From: Eudromia elegans
Lineage: Eukaryota > Chordata > Aves > Tinamiformes > Tinamidae
Assembly: GCA_003342815.1 (NCBI GenBank)
Contig: PTEX01000015.1
Coordinates: forward strand, 2,168,499-2,232,498
Direction of reading: 5' to 3'
DNA length: 64,000 bases
The notes beneath the pieces were generated by a model that was not told where the DNA came from, did no database searches, and saw nothing but the letters and a program-made list of their open reading frames with translations. The first letter of the stretch is position 1. Each line of letters starts with the position of its first letter. Below, piece by piece: positions 13,104-28,100 of this stretch. The translations under genes and the position numbers were made by a program.

Positions 13104-16100
13104 CTAAAACAAAAGAAAAACATGCATATAGCAGGCTTCATCATTTGGTTTCAAAGGACATTTTAGTCATTAAAATTACATGTGCAAAACATTTGACAGT
13201 CTTCAGCTTCACTTTTCTGCTAGTAAAGAATATTCTCAAGAGAATTTTTAAAATTCACATAGATACAGAGCTTGCATCAGGCCTACAGAAGACATGTATT
13301 CTTCTTATTATCTTTTTTTTAAAAAAATGAAGAAATAGGAAGCGTAAGAACAGCAGCATGAGAACATTTATAGCGAGAGAACAGTGATCTATAGAGTACA
13401 GTTAATCTCATATAGTAAACAAGTAAATATATTTCAAAACATGTAAAAAAGTAAGAATTTTAATAGTCCAGCAACTAGCTAGCATTCATAGAAGAAAAAA
13501 AAAAAGTCAAAAAGAGTGGGCCCTCGGGTCTGATTGTCACGAGCTTCAGTTTAGAGCTCCAACACTTCAATATATTATAAATTTTCAAGCAGTATTTTCA
13601 AAGGAGATAATATAACATTCCATAGTGTGCAGCCATGCCAAGTAATTTCAAATTTTAGAAAACTTCCCTTTGGGGAAAAAAAATATTCATTGATGTCGCA
13701 TGGGTTTCAAAAAAAAAAAAAAAGAAAAAGATTTGTTAAATCCTATGATTTGATAACAGCTCTTAAGGACATACTCTCACGCTCTACATTCGTGCAGTTA
13801 TTCCTGCAAAAAAATGCTTAAACTGAGTTTGTGCTAGGAGAAGATTTTAGTAGATAAAGAAAAGAGAGAGTGTGCGAGAGCACATACACATGTGCAAGCA
13901 CAGGAAGACATAGATTTCCTAGCTGTGTATTCAACGAAAGCTCTTCTGGAATCATCCCTATGCATAGATTGATGAATAAGGAAAAGGCTTCTAAAGCTCT
14001 GGGAAACAGACAATTTGTTTGTCAGGCCAGCAGTCCATTTTTGGGAAATCACTTTGAAGCAGATTCCCCCGTTTCCCTGTTTGACCATTGGAAAGTCAAA
14101 TACAGATTGTGTGTATTTATAAAATAATTGGAATTACATTAACGGTAAGTTTAAAATGTCTTGAACAACTCCATACGCAAACCTCTAATCCTGAAATAAA
14201 AGTGACTTTTCTTATTTTGTTCACTGTAATGAGCAAATCAATCCACGTTCTTTTTCTACCTTAGGAATAAAACCTCACAAGTATTTTGAAATACATTGCA
14301 GAATACTAAGTACTAAGATACTGTAGTATTTTTACATTTTACAGTATTTAATTTTATGTTTATGTACAACAAGGAATCTTACAGCACTGTTGTTAAACGG
14401 GAGTATCTATGCAATATTTGCTCCACTTATTAGTACAGCAATAAAATAACACAAGAATACCTGTATTTCTGCTTCAGAACTTCCAGTTCTAAAGTTGTAT
14501 CAGTGCTCTGTGCATCTGTGGTAGAGTCCTCACAGCCAAAGCAATACTGGAACACACTCTAAAGAAAACAGGGTGAGCCAAGTTGAAATCAGGTATTACA
14601 GTTTGACAACAGATTAGAAACCCCAAGTGGGTGAACCGTAAAAGTCTCTGTCTTGGTGTTAAAATTGAAAGCAGTTTCTGTTATGAAGTTATTTTAACTA
14701 CAATAAGGTTTTGGAAAAAGACTTTGCAAAATGCTGTTTAACCATTAAGTCTATCAACAACAGTTAAAATGAAAATTAAACGAAAAACAGAACAAATGCC
14801 AAAAAGTAGCAATTATATGTTCAATCTAAATAACCTTTTACATTTTATGTTTCCTAATAAAAATCACAGATCACTGAAAACTCACACATCAAATATCTGC
14901 ATATATCATGCTTCACTGAAACCAACTTAGTGTTTTCACAGAGGATGTTGCACGTCTAATCAGACTTCCACTGATATTAGCTTATGACTGATCTTGATTA
15001 ACACAGTGTTCCTAGCAATCTGAGTATGTACAAAACATAAGTCTACCACATTGCATATAGGAAGACGACCTTAGTCTAAGACTTTCCATCTTACCATAAA
15101 TCCACAGTATCTTGGTCTGTTGGGATATACAGTGATTGATTCCTGGTCCACCCGACTTAAGAACCAAAATGGCAGCTTCTTCTCTAAATTTGTGTGAAGA
15201 TTGACCTAAACATATTTTTCATTTAGACTGTGATTATTCTCTTTGGATAAAAACACATTACCATGAGAAAATAGCCATTATGTCACTATATTGTATTACT
15301 AGCTTTCAAGCCTCAGAGGATATCTACACTGCAAACCATGGTGTAAAGTTTAAACAATCAAACTCAGACATGAGACATTCTCTCATCAGAGCAGTAGGGA
15401 GTTTCTTAGCAGGGATAATTATTCCACATAGGTATGTATTCTTATAACTAAGCTGATTGCAGAAGTGAGATAGCTCTTATATAATGGCTTGAGTATCTAT
15501 TTACTATACTGAAGGTCACAGTATAGAATTACAGGACAGAAATGATTAGCCCATAATATTACCATACTCACAGAATTTGAAATCAATTAATAATGAAAAA
15601 GAAAGTGATCATTCTATCTTTTACTAGGTTATGAGGGAGCCTGTAGAGATTAAGATGTCTATGAAAAGTCTGTGGGAACAGCTTTCTCAGGGGTAGAACA
15701 AAGGTGTTATGCATATGAGTGCCTTTTCAGGTGATGCTACCTTTTTACTTCTTCTAAAATTCCTACAGAAATACCAGCATATATTTATACCTTAAAAGAA
15801 TAAGTTATAAAGTACAAGCCTATTTCAGACAGTCATAATCCTGTCAAACATATGGAAAGTCTCATGCTTCGTAAAGATTTCATGGCACTCTCTGATGTTG
15901 CAAGACACAGTCTTTCCTGAATATTCTGTTGGCCAAGAAATTCCTCAACAGGTGAAAAACATGACCTGCCTCAAGAATTGCCCTTAAATCTCTAACTTAG
16001 TCACTTACATCTCTAACAAAAACTATCTCTGCCAAGAAATATCTCTTGGGAGACAGTTTTATGCTAAAAGGGAATCAATCCTTTAATTATGTCCTTGGGC

Positions 16101-19100
16101 ATTCTGTCTCTGCATACATCTCTCCTTTCTGCTCTGGCACTAGAATAAGCAGAGCCATCAGGGAACATGTGCAAAACACTCCCTCCATCAATTTTACAAA
16201 TGCTCAGTTCTTCCCACAGTACAGACCTTAAGCTGAATACTTCAAGGTATTATACGGATAAATACTTTCTCTAACTATGAAAAGGAATGAAAAGGAATGT
16301 CAATGAAAAGGAATCTTTACTTTTGATTTAACAGCTGTATATTTTGTGTACTTTCAGCTGTGAAAGTCAAACTTGACATACAAATTCACATGGAAAAAAG
16401 TCAAAACTATACTGCAAAGTTACAGTTTGTTAAAATGAAAACTCTATGGAGTCATATTGCTGGACCTACACCTGGTATATAAGCAAAATGGACTATATTT
16501 GCAAAAGCTAACTCTAAAATATCTAAGATACATACAGCTTTAAAAAGTATATAATATTACTAAATTCTTCTGTTTTCAACAGAAATTATGTGAGGCTCTA
16601 TATGCAACTTTAGGTATCTATATACATTTAGAAATATGACCCTAAGGATCCTTCATTATGTTTGACATGGCAGAGTTGTCTCCTCAGAACTCAGACCAAA
16701 GTGAGTCCCCCCGTACAGTGCAATGATTTGGGGTCCTTCTGATTTCTATGCCCTTCAACATTCTTCCTGTTACATCAACTCTCTCTTTAAAAGACGACCT
16801 TCCAATTTCAAACATTATATTAACTTCTTTTGAGATTCTTAAACTCACTGAATGGACTCTTCAAAGTTCTTAAAAATGCATTTGCTTATTAAAAACAATT
16901 CCTTTAAATGACTCATATGACTGAAAATGAGAATCAGAATAGAAAAGCCCATGTTCACTAACCTGTTTTACAGACATGTGAAGTGGGTTAATGCTAAATT
17001 AGCTAATTATCTGGATGGTGTCCAAACAATATCTACTTTCTATAGCTGTTGCTCTTTTGGTGTGTTACTTACCTGCATTGCAATCCTTTTCAGTGCTGCA
17101 TATTTTTGCACTTCAGCTATATCCCCAACAGCCAAACCAATCTAAAAATACATAAGAAGATCAAAGAACTATTAGACTATTTTTTCAAAGTCTGTGATTT
17201 TAATTCTATTTATCATTCACAATTAAATCCAGAATGACTCAAGTTAAATTAGCTTTGTTTCACTCAAATCTGGAAATATCTTTCTTCTTTGCATATTTGA
17301 AAAATCCATATAAAAATACAGTATTTTAATGCCAACTATCTAGCTATCACTAACACATTAAAGAGCTACCTTAACTGCCAAAAATAACATTATTTTTTTG
17401 TGTTTCTTCATAACTGCTGTTGTGCTAAAAGTAAAATACAAGTTGACTTCAGAAATAGGATCAGGGCAATACTACAAATTCTAACAAAACTCTGAACTGT
17501 TTGGTTTTCATAGTTCAGCTCATGTAAAAGCCTATTTTCGCACCAAAGCTGCTGCTCAATGGAATGTGGCTGAAGATGAATTATACATCTTTCCCATTTT
17601 TCTCTATGACAGAACTTTCTGATTCTTTTGTTTTGCTTCAGCCTCATTTCTTTGTTTTTAACAAAACAACACCGCTGACAGATTTATTCTGCACAGCAAA
17701 GATCTGAGTCTTCGGGGGTTTTTTTGTGTCATTGTCAATAATAGGATCCAGTGACAAAATACAGTGAATGGTTAAAGAACAGAGGCTATGTCTAGACTTT
17801 GGAGCAGGAATGTACCAAAGTATCTCTCCAAGTCATGGTTCTCCAATTGTTTCTATCAGGATCTCATATGAAAATATGGCCGCTCCAAATCAACCAGGAA
17901 TTCCTTTTCCTGTGAAAACTTTGACACAAAGTTACATAAAAATTAGAAAATGTTGGTTCTAAATCACTCCAGAGTTCTGCAAAGTCTCAGGTTACTTCTA
18001 GGGACAGGGTGATGCAAGAGACACCAAAGGAACTATGCCTCAGGAAAGAATAAAAATATTTTCTTCTGTTTTTTGCACATCTTTCCATTAACCTAGAGCA
18101 ATCTTTTTCTACTCTAATAGAAGAGGGCCATGTTTCTGTCTACTCTAACGATGCATAGAGGAGGCAGGGAATACATTCTTGCATACCTTCCCTTGCAGCT
18201 GAACAAATTCCATCACAGATTTGCCCTAAAGATATACAAGATTAACTTTGCTACAGTTGGAACAACTATGGAAAAATACTTAGAACGGTAAATAGGAAGA
18301 AAAATGAGCCAAAGGAAAGCTATTTGCTAATACTGTGCATAAGCCTGTGTATAAACACTTTTATGTATTAATGAGTACTTACTAGCAAGTTCATAAGAAG
18401 GATTGGAATAAGTAAGGTAAAGATAATGAGAACTGTGTAACTCAGAAATGGATATGGCAATTCACTGCTTAGTAATGGATCAAGGAAAGCATCATGATAA
18501 TTAATGTCTCCCAGCATCATTGCAAATGTCTTCATGACAGAAAGTAGCGGTGTGCTATAGGTTTGCTGCAAAAGAAGAAATTAAAAAAAAATCAGTAAAA
18601 AGCAAACTACAAGATTTATAAATAAGCTCTACTTTGAGATTCTTGATCAAAGAATGATATCTGTAATTATAAAAAAAAAAAAAAATGTCATGCAACTAAC
18701 CTGTGAACCCAAAAGGACAAAGAAGCTGAGTCCAAAGGCCAGTATCAGGAAAAAGAAAACAACAGCAATTCGAATCAAAGTCCTCAAAATTTCCCAGAAC
18801 ATGACAACATAGATCCCGTAATTTTCAAATCTAGGGAACAATTGAATGTGAAAGATAACCAAAATTAAATATCAAACCAAGATTATCTTACAATTGCATA
18901 CATAAGATAGTAAGTAATCTCAGTTTTCATGTGTGATAACAGACATTTAGTCTCTCTGAGACATTCTGAGATGGTCTGAGAGTCTGTAATTTCATGTCCA
19001 AAAGAATGCAAATAATCTTATCATAGTTTCAACTGAGGCATTTAATATTGTTTTCATATTGTTGAGCTATTGTTTTTCATAGATATTTTTTTTCTGTCTA

Positions 19101-22100
19101 CAGCCACAGACAGTACAATACCGTAGGACAACTGCACAATAGTAAAAAGAAAAAAATCCATTTTTGATGTTTTTAAATGTCAGTTAGCAACCAGAAGAGG
19201 ATGCATCAACCAGATTGATTTATAAGATTTTTCTTTTTAAGAACTCTGGCATACACTTGTAATATGTCACTACAAACTACAGAAAAGAAACAAACAAACA
19301 AAAAATATCACTGCTCCAGAAGAGGAGTACAGCATAGTTTTAAGTTGCCTGCATTTCCAACAAGTCCGCCCCCTGGCAAGCCTCTCCTAGTCTTGGTTTA
19401 AACATAAACCAGATCTTGGAACATAAGTTGTCATAAAGCAGATTAAGTTCCTTTCTCCCCAAATAAGAAATTGGGAATTTATGTACTCTGCCAAATTCAG
19501 GGACCAGATGACTGTTTTATGCCAATAACAGTAGCAAATGAGAAAATCCTTCCATAGGGCTTTCTCCTTGAAATATTATGTGTGCGGTTGAAAAGATCAG
19601 GCTGCAGGTAAAATAAGCCTAATCTCCTACACTGGTTTATATTAGGCAAAATTCCACCGAGGTCAATGGAGCTATAGGTTGCATCCAGAAGAGGCAGTCT
19701 CACTGATTTAGAAGAATTATGTGCAGAGAACTTGTGAAGTTCTACAACCAATGTTCAGAGAAGGAAATAATTTTAGCTAGCAAAGAAGAAAAGATGGACA
19801 ATCTTTTATTTTTATGGTTTAGGTTCAACTCCCTTTTTGCCCACAGAACACATCAAAGGATAGAGGTATCAAGCCCATTCACTAGTCATCCAAGTCTGCC
19901 ACAGGCAGGACAAAGTTTGTCATAAACCTACTACCTCTTTATGACATTACTGCTGCTTGCCCTGACTGTGGCCTCAAACATTACAATTACAGCAAAACAC
20001 TCATGAAATTACCCAGCAAATGCTGTGCTTGTCCTTTAATTCCACATGGATACATAAATAAACACTAAGATCTGAACGTGTTACTGCACACAGTCATCAT
20101 TAAACTTTAAACATCTTCAAAGCATTTTTTTTTTCTTTTTTTCTGGTCAAATGCATTTCATCTTTGTTTAAGGCACTCCCCCTAAGGCACAAACATGTTT
20201 TATTAGACTACAGCACTACAGCCACCCTGTTTTTCCCCACCTCCCAAATCTCCTGAAGTCCTCAGGACTCCTGCAGATGCTATTCTACCAGTGATTGCAC
20301 CAAGACCATTAAAGACAATAAAGAGCCCTTATATAAATCAAGTTAATAATCTCACCCATCATAGTTCCTTAGGACAGTGGGGGTGTAGAAAACTGAGGTT
20401 TACCACTTAATCTACAAATGATAAGAGACATTACCTTGTTCAATGCATCATCAATAACAACAAAATCTTCCTTTTATTCCTCCTAATTCATTTCCTGATA
20501 GTATTTATTGTATTTTGGGTTGACTGGACTTTTTCTTTTCTTTTTAAAGAGAAGGTCTGTACAATACAATGAAACACTTTCTAAAAATATATAATGTTGG
20601 CACTGCTTACACAACACAAATATATATACAGTATTTTTTTAGTTGCCATAATAACCTTTGTGAATCTCAACATGAAAACACCAAAACCTAGATTACAGTT
20701 CATCAGAAAAAAAAAAAAAACATCTAAGGTCCTAATCTGCAAACTCACATAGTTAGAAGCAGAAATAGGGCTATCAAATGTGAGCAGTCAACTTCTAGTA
20801 CATATAAAACATTTTAAATTCTATGAGATATTATGGTAAAATATTCAAACATTTGTTACCGTTGAAGGTAAAGCAAGAAGTTCATCCAAGACAAGTATAC
20901 AGCAATTGCTCCACATTCCCACTGCAAATGAGCTGGTGTATTAATAAATAAAGAAGACACAAAGATTATGCTTGTAGTATAAATTGTCCAGTCCAGTAGA
21001 TTGGAGTAATCCAACAAATATTTCAATTTCTAGGATTTAAGAGAAACACATGCATATTTACAAGCAATTCATCACCCATGGACCAAATTTAATAATATTA
21101 TTTAAATCCTCTTCTCACTTTTAATCTTATTTGTAACAATTAAAGAAAAATCAGATGACATTCATTATCATTAAAACTATGCAAGCACACTCTCTCATTA
21201 ATGTATATAGATCTATTTCTGTATATATTTACCTGCTGAATGAGCTGAAATATTTCTTTGCAGATTCCCAGTAAACTCATAATTAAAACTAAACACATAC
21301 ACACCCTTGTGAAATATGAATCCTGAAACACAAATCACAGACCACATAAAAATTTAGAAATCTGTAAATGAATAATCTTTAGTTAAGATCTACCTACTTC
21401 ATACACATTGCCACCCATTATTTTATCTGTTAACTTGCTTCAAAAAAACTTCTCATTGCCATCATCCAAATTCTGTTCTAACATTTAAAGTAAAATCCAT
21501 GCCATGTGTATTGTTTTTAAGTAATTCAAACCAGGTATGAAATGTTCGGCATCCCCATGATATACAGCTGGCGTGCCAATTCCTTATGACTTTTTCAGGT
21601 TGGGAACTGAAACTGCAGTACACAGGCCAATTTTCAGTGGTGTAAAGTCTTAACAAATTCTTGTAAGTCATGAAATGCCCAAGAGTGGCACATACCAGAA
21701 TGGTGAATTTGATCTTTACTAAACGAACTGTAGAGCTGATTTCCCATCTGAGGGCTTGACTGACTCACGACTAGACCATTAACTTGTAACATTTACTTTT
21801 AAGTGATGCTGCAATACACATCTGTATACACACTGTGCTATCCCTCTTTAAACTAGCTACAGGAGGTCTTTACAAATATTGGGTAATGCTGTGCTCCTAC
21901 AGAGATGTAATTCTGTATTCTACTCCCATAACCGGTCATCACAATGCTACTTCCTTCACTGCATGACACTGCACACAAGTGATTTTTCTTGCTTTAATCT
22001 TTCAGGTAGCCCCTTCATGCCTGTTGTCCTATTTACTGGCTCTCCACTAGCTGGCATCCTCACTGCTCAGCCGCGCACTGGACTCCGTCTGTGCTCCTTC

Positions 22101-25100
22101 TATCTAGTCTCTAATGACTCACCAGGCTGCATTAGGCTCAAGTCACAGCTCTTATGCAGCTCTTCTCATGAAGAACTAGTGCAGCATGAATTCTTTCAGA
22201 CCTGCCTTCTGAATCTTATCGAAGAATTTGAAGAATTCACCTCACAACTAACTTCTCACCACGAACACCACCACATCATAGTTTCAGGGCTAAGAACATG
22301 GATTCTCTTCTCAGAATACACTACTTCATGCCTCTTGGAGGCAGAGCTCTGTCACTCTCCCATTCTTCAACAAGACACAGGAATTATAATACTAGGTAGG
22401 AGTTGTACATAGGAACCATGGAATTATAGGTTCAAAAAACAGCAGTACATGCAGTTTTACCCTCTTGGTGCCTTACAGTACTGAGCTCAGTGACAACTTG
22501 GCCTTCTGGAAAGACAAATACAGCTTAATTTTAACTACAGGAAAGAGACATAAAAGGACACTGGTCCGTTGCACTGATGTCCTTTTCCTAAAGTCCCATT
22601 TTTCTATAGCTGAGGGCCTGGCAAGTCTAACTTATTCAGTTCAATATAGTGTCCTAATTACCCCAGTTCCAGCTTCTGAAAGGTTTGAGCTCTTTCTCTT
22701 AACAATCCTAGCACAGCTACAGAGGACAGGTTTCTCCTGAGACAGGGTTCACCCTTGCTTGCCTTCCTTATGGATCAGCAAAGCATAACTTCCATTGAAT
22801 CTATATCACGAATCATATACAATGTTCATAAATCATTACAGAGTACTCCACATCTACAACAACTCTGATTGAGAATTAAACATTCAAAACTCAAAATGAT
22901 GGACAGGTATTCTACTACCTAATCAAGTTCTTTGTTCTGAGATGTCATCATAATTCCAAAATGGTAGTACCACATTCACGTTTTGGTACAACACAATTTT
23001 TCCTTATTCTTTTGAAGTTTATGCACAGGAAACATCTAGGAAACATCCTATTTACTTAAAGATCTTTCTTGGAGCTCTCCATGAATATAACGTTACATTT
23101 TGTAGTTACACTCCTTGCTATTGCGAGTGCTACCTATACACAGACTGGTGAAATTTATTCTACTTTAGCTTCATATTTTATAAGTCTAGTGAAGAAATAT
23201 TGTGCATATAAGGAAAGTAATACACAGATAGGCAAATAAAACTGTACCTCAATGCTTAAAAGCACTTTATTTAATAATGATTATTTCTATGTCAAGTTTA
23301 TAATACATAATGTCCAGTTATTCTGGCTGATCATTAAAAAGATATGAAAAGCTAAAGAATTAATTTTCTTCCTTTTCAGAATTGAATATGTTTTCTTCTT
23401 GCTCAGCTTTAAGGAAATGTTCACTTTAAGGAAAAGACTGAAATAACCATTCACAAAAATGAAATTTTCAGAAAAGAGATTAAAAATAATAAACTTTAGA
23501 AATTTTAGCTACATAAACTGTTACTGAATGTATAAAAATAAATACTTCAATTTTATTCCTACAATTGATAACAAGTTTAGAAAATTATTTTAAAATTATT
23601 TAAATAACTGGTCTCTTTCAATAAAAATCCTAAGCGTATTGTCACTAATAGAAAACCCCAGTACCTCATATTCTAACGGTCTTGCTTCATAGATTTCTGT
23701 TCCATTCAGGGGTTTTCCCGGCTGTATGTGGGTGACCAAAAGAGTCAGTGGGATGAGACCAAGGGAATATATGCCTAAATTCATTAGATGTGCTCGAAAT
23801 CCATAGGCCATCCTTGAAGACAAAAATGTTAACATTTGAACAATTTACAAATAGAGAAAACAAAAGATTTAAATTTCATAGCAAATAATGCTTCTACTAT
23901 GAGGAAATAAACATTTCTTCAACTTGTACATGGACTACAGGTATTGGCCTTTCTGATGATTTGTTCATTTTCTTTCTAATTCAGTGATAATATTACATAT
24001 TTTTGCAATAAAAGTGAAAAAAACATGCTAATGATCACCCCTGTAAATCTCAGAGAGTCATTATGAAGTTCTAAGCAGTATTTTGTATGATAATCGTCAG
24101 TATATGTTAAATATTTTTATTGAGTGGTTATGTGGAAAATACATTTGCTTAACATGACATTAAAAACATATGCATTTAGTGCACATCTTTCAGGTACAAC
24201 CACTAGTCTAACCTGCAGTGTTGTATTTTGTATACATTAAAACACACCTACCATTTCATAAGCAAATACTCTTTACATACAGGATGACTCAGTAGTTCCA
24301 TGCGATTGTGGCGTACCATGGCCTACAAAACAAGAGAGTAAAAGGATCAAACTTAACTTCTTTAACTCAATAAAATGCTTATAAAACTGACTAGATTATC
24401 TTCTTCATTTGAGGATTAGCCTAATCAAAAGCACACTGTGTTTAGGTACTATGGCCCAAATCTATTATTAGATTGTTATTTGTCTACCATGGCATCCACC
24501 TTTTCTCCTGAGACTCTGTTTTTAAAATCTAAAAAAAAGAAAGAAAAAAAAATCATAACTGTACAAAAATAACGTATTTAGCAGAAAAAATAAGAATCAT
24601 GAGATTTTTCAGGTTGGGAGCTTAGATGAAAGAAAATCATGCTTTTCTAGTTATATTTAACTAGATATTTGAATATATTTAAATATATTTAACTAATTAT
24701 TCATTAATTATTATTAATGAATACGTATATCCTAATAAGAAGATCTGAATATAATTCCATAATATTGGACTTAGTCTAATTACCAATAATAATCAACCAG
24801 TCTAGTCTAATCAGCAATAATAAGCTCAAAAAAGGTGATCAAATGAAGCCACTGAAGTCATTCTTTAAATTAATTCTGACAAAACTTAAGGTAACAGACT
24901 GACTACATTTAAGAACTGGCAAATTTTTAAGGTACAGAAAATATTTTTCAATTAGCATGCGAAGAAAAGAAGGTGAGAGCATGTAAAAATCAGTTTTGTC
25001 ATTTTTCATTGCCTTGTATTTCCATAAATGGTCACTATAATGACAAGGTATGGTTTTCTTTAATGTGCTATCTGCATATACAGTATGTTCTCTTGAAACA

Positions 25101-28100
25101 CTATTAGCTGCTAAAATAACTAAGAAATTCTATCCAATCCTAAAATAAATGTTGTTACTTAGATTATAAGTACTTTGTCCTGTATGCCATTCCAAAATAC
25201 CACAACTATACAGAGTTACAATACTTTGTGAAGTATCATGACAAAAAATTCCAAACTCTTGATGTTAACTCCAACAAGATAGCATAGACTAATGCAAGAG
25301 TAAAATAACTTACATTTAAAGTGGTAAGTGGTTCATAAAAAATGTCTTCATCATCCTTTAGTTTCTTGTTAAGTGTCAGAGGACACTGGAGATATCTGAA
25401 GTTATATTCAATCTGAATAATACAGATACCAGCATTTCATTATGACAAAATGCCATTGAAAAGTGTCAGTATTCAATAAAGTATTCTTTTAAATTTGTAT
25501 TAATACTGAGGGTGCTTGTGACAAATGCATATTAAAAGCACAGATTCAAAATCAGTTATCGGTGAATAAACACTGAACTATCCATGATTCACCAAATACG
25601 CAAGCTGATTTCAACTTACATCACTACTCTTGTAAAACTACAGAAAATACATATTAAAACCTAGTAGGTTATCAATAGCTAAATGTCTGAAAATTTTCTA
25701 ACTTAAAGATTCATTACTACCAACACACTGCTAAATACATCGTGACATTTTGCAGCCTAAAATCATAATTAACTTTAATACATACTGTCTTCACAATTTT
25801 CCCTACACTTACATAGAAGTCTCGACTCGTCTTTTCTTCTGAAGACTCAATTATGCAGTTATCCAAAACGAGCTTTTAAGATGAACGAGAAAATAAGATG
25901 ATTACTGATGACATTCATTAGGAAGGAACACAAAATGCATGCATCGGAAGAAAATGATCTTATGGCATATGAATGCAAGAAAGTTTGCAAGTTTACAAGT
26001 GTAAAATGTAAAGTATTTATGCACACAAAATATCAAGTTATCTAACATTTTAATTAAAAAGTTTTTCACAAAAAATATTTTTCCTGACATTATTATTTAA
26101 TGGGAAGGTGGAGAAACACCTCTACTGCTTAGATTTCAATTCTCTCATCTTTTTGTACTCAACTCACTTTTATACTTAACTCACACTAACATCAGAAACT
26201 TAAGACTTTTTCTTCCAGAAATAAGAAATCAAAGTGAGCTACCTGCAAGTGTTCGTAGAATAGAATCAAATCTATTCATCTATGAACTGATATTATGATT
26301 TTAGTGTTTGTGTGTTTAGAGTTAGTGAGAACTGCATTTGGAAAAAAACAACATAACATGTAACACAATTAGAGCTTTTTCTGTACTCATTTCTTAATGA
26401 CTAAACTTACTTTAAGTGATTCAGGAAGATACTCAACCATTTCCAACAAAGGACACTTATTGGCACTGGAATAGTGAGAGAAGGTCAAAACAGCTTCTTC
26501 CCATCTGCAAAAATGCATTGAAATAATGGAAAATGAATTAATTGCTTTGTTTTAAAATGAAATTGATTTTAGACAATTTGAGTTTTATTTGAGACATTAT
26601 TGTGTGAATCACAGCCAATAATACATTTATACACGAGAAAGCCAAAAACCACATGTTAGGGAAGTAACTGAGTAATGCTCTGGATTTTTCCCTAAGAATG
26701 ATTCATGGTTAATTCTGTCATCAAATAAAGAGAAATGTTTCAATTATGCTAAGTCCTTCTCAAGAGCTGATGGCTATCTCTGTACTCCATAAGAATCCTG
26801 AACTACAGCTGGCAACTTGGGTTACAATATTAGGTGGGTAACAGTGAATTCAGTAAAATATTTGCTGTCTTTCTGCAACTTTTAACAAAAGATGCCATCT
26901 TCAGATAACAGAGTGACTTTTTTACTCTGGAAAGAGAACTTTACAGACTTGGCAATATTTTTATAGGAAAACGTTCTAAACTGCAAAGAACTTGACATAC
27001 TTTAAATATTTGCAACATATTTAAAAAAGTGATTTTAAATCAAAACACTTGAATTATATCAATTGTGTTTAAAATTCTGTATGTATTGATTTATTCCACA
27101 GAAAGTCAACAGTCTCTATGCATGAAGATGGAAAACATGGGAGAAGATTATTTATTTCTTACGGCCCCTAGGCGTTTTTCTTACAGAAACATTCAAGCTA
27201 ACATGAAAAAGAACATGCCACATAACTGATACTCATTATAATTAAACTATTTTAATGGCTTTTTAAAACACAACATAATCTCTAGAATTTTAAAATAGGC
27301 GCTTAATCACCTCATTTAACCAGAACTTTTCAGAACTTTAAACTGGACTGTAAAGAAAAAAGTTGGATGGCAGGAAGTAAACTTGAAAGCCATTTTCTGT
27401 TTACCTTACCTTTTGTGCAGAATGACAGCGGATACTACATCTTTCCTCCTGTTGTGTATTGCTTCATGGAAAAAAGAAGCCACTGCTTTGTTCAACAGAA
27501 TTTTTGCACCGTAGTCAAGAAGTAGCCTTACTGCTTTTGCGTGTCCTTCTCTTGCAGCAAGGTGCAATGCTGTGTTCTGTACAGAAAAAGAGCAGAACAA
27601 GGCAGTAATGTGGATCATTTTAAAACAGTGCATTTTTCAGTTTATTGTCCAACACTGAAAAGTCACATTCTGCTCTTATTTGCAAGTCCTCAATGCTTTT
27701 CCTAGCAGTATTAAAACATAGAATCTCTTCATAGATATTCTTATGTAAATTACAGAAAAGTTCTTTATTCCATGTCAAAGGAATGTTACCCACAGTAATA
27801 GCAGCCACAGGAGTATTAAAATCTAAAGAGGAAACTCAGCTGCAAATAAGAAAGGGTAATCAATTAATATCTTGTAGTTTTGTAGCTAACAAACAGTGAG
27901 TCACAAATAGGCAAGAGTGATGGTATCTCCAGATACAGAAAATCTGTGTTGGATATATCAGGAAGAGGAGCAGTCCAAATTATATCCAGACGTACTTGTA
28001 TAAATAAATCCAAGAAAACCTGCAGACACAGCTTTTTAATATGAGCATTTTATTCCTTGGTATTCGCATAAAAGCAAGACAATGTTTTAAGCAGTTTAGA

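Noticed and set aside
24699-24722. Inverted repeat as a possible structured RNA or cruciform element
   Set aside because: It lies in highly AT-biased sequence where short perfect palindromes are expected by chance.
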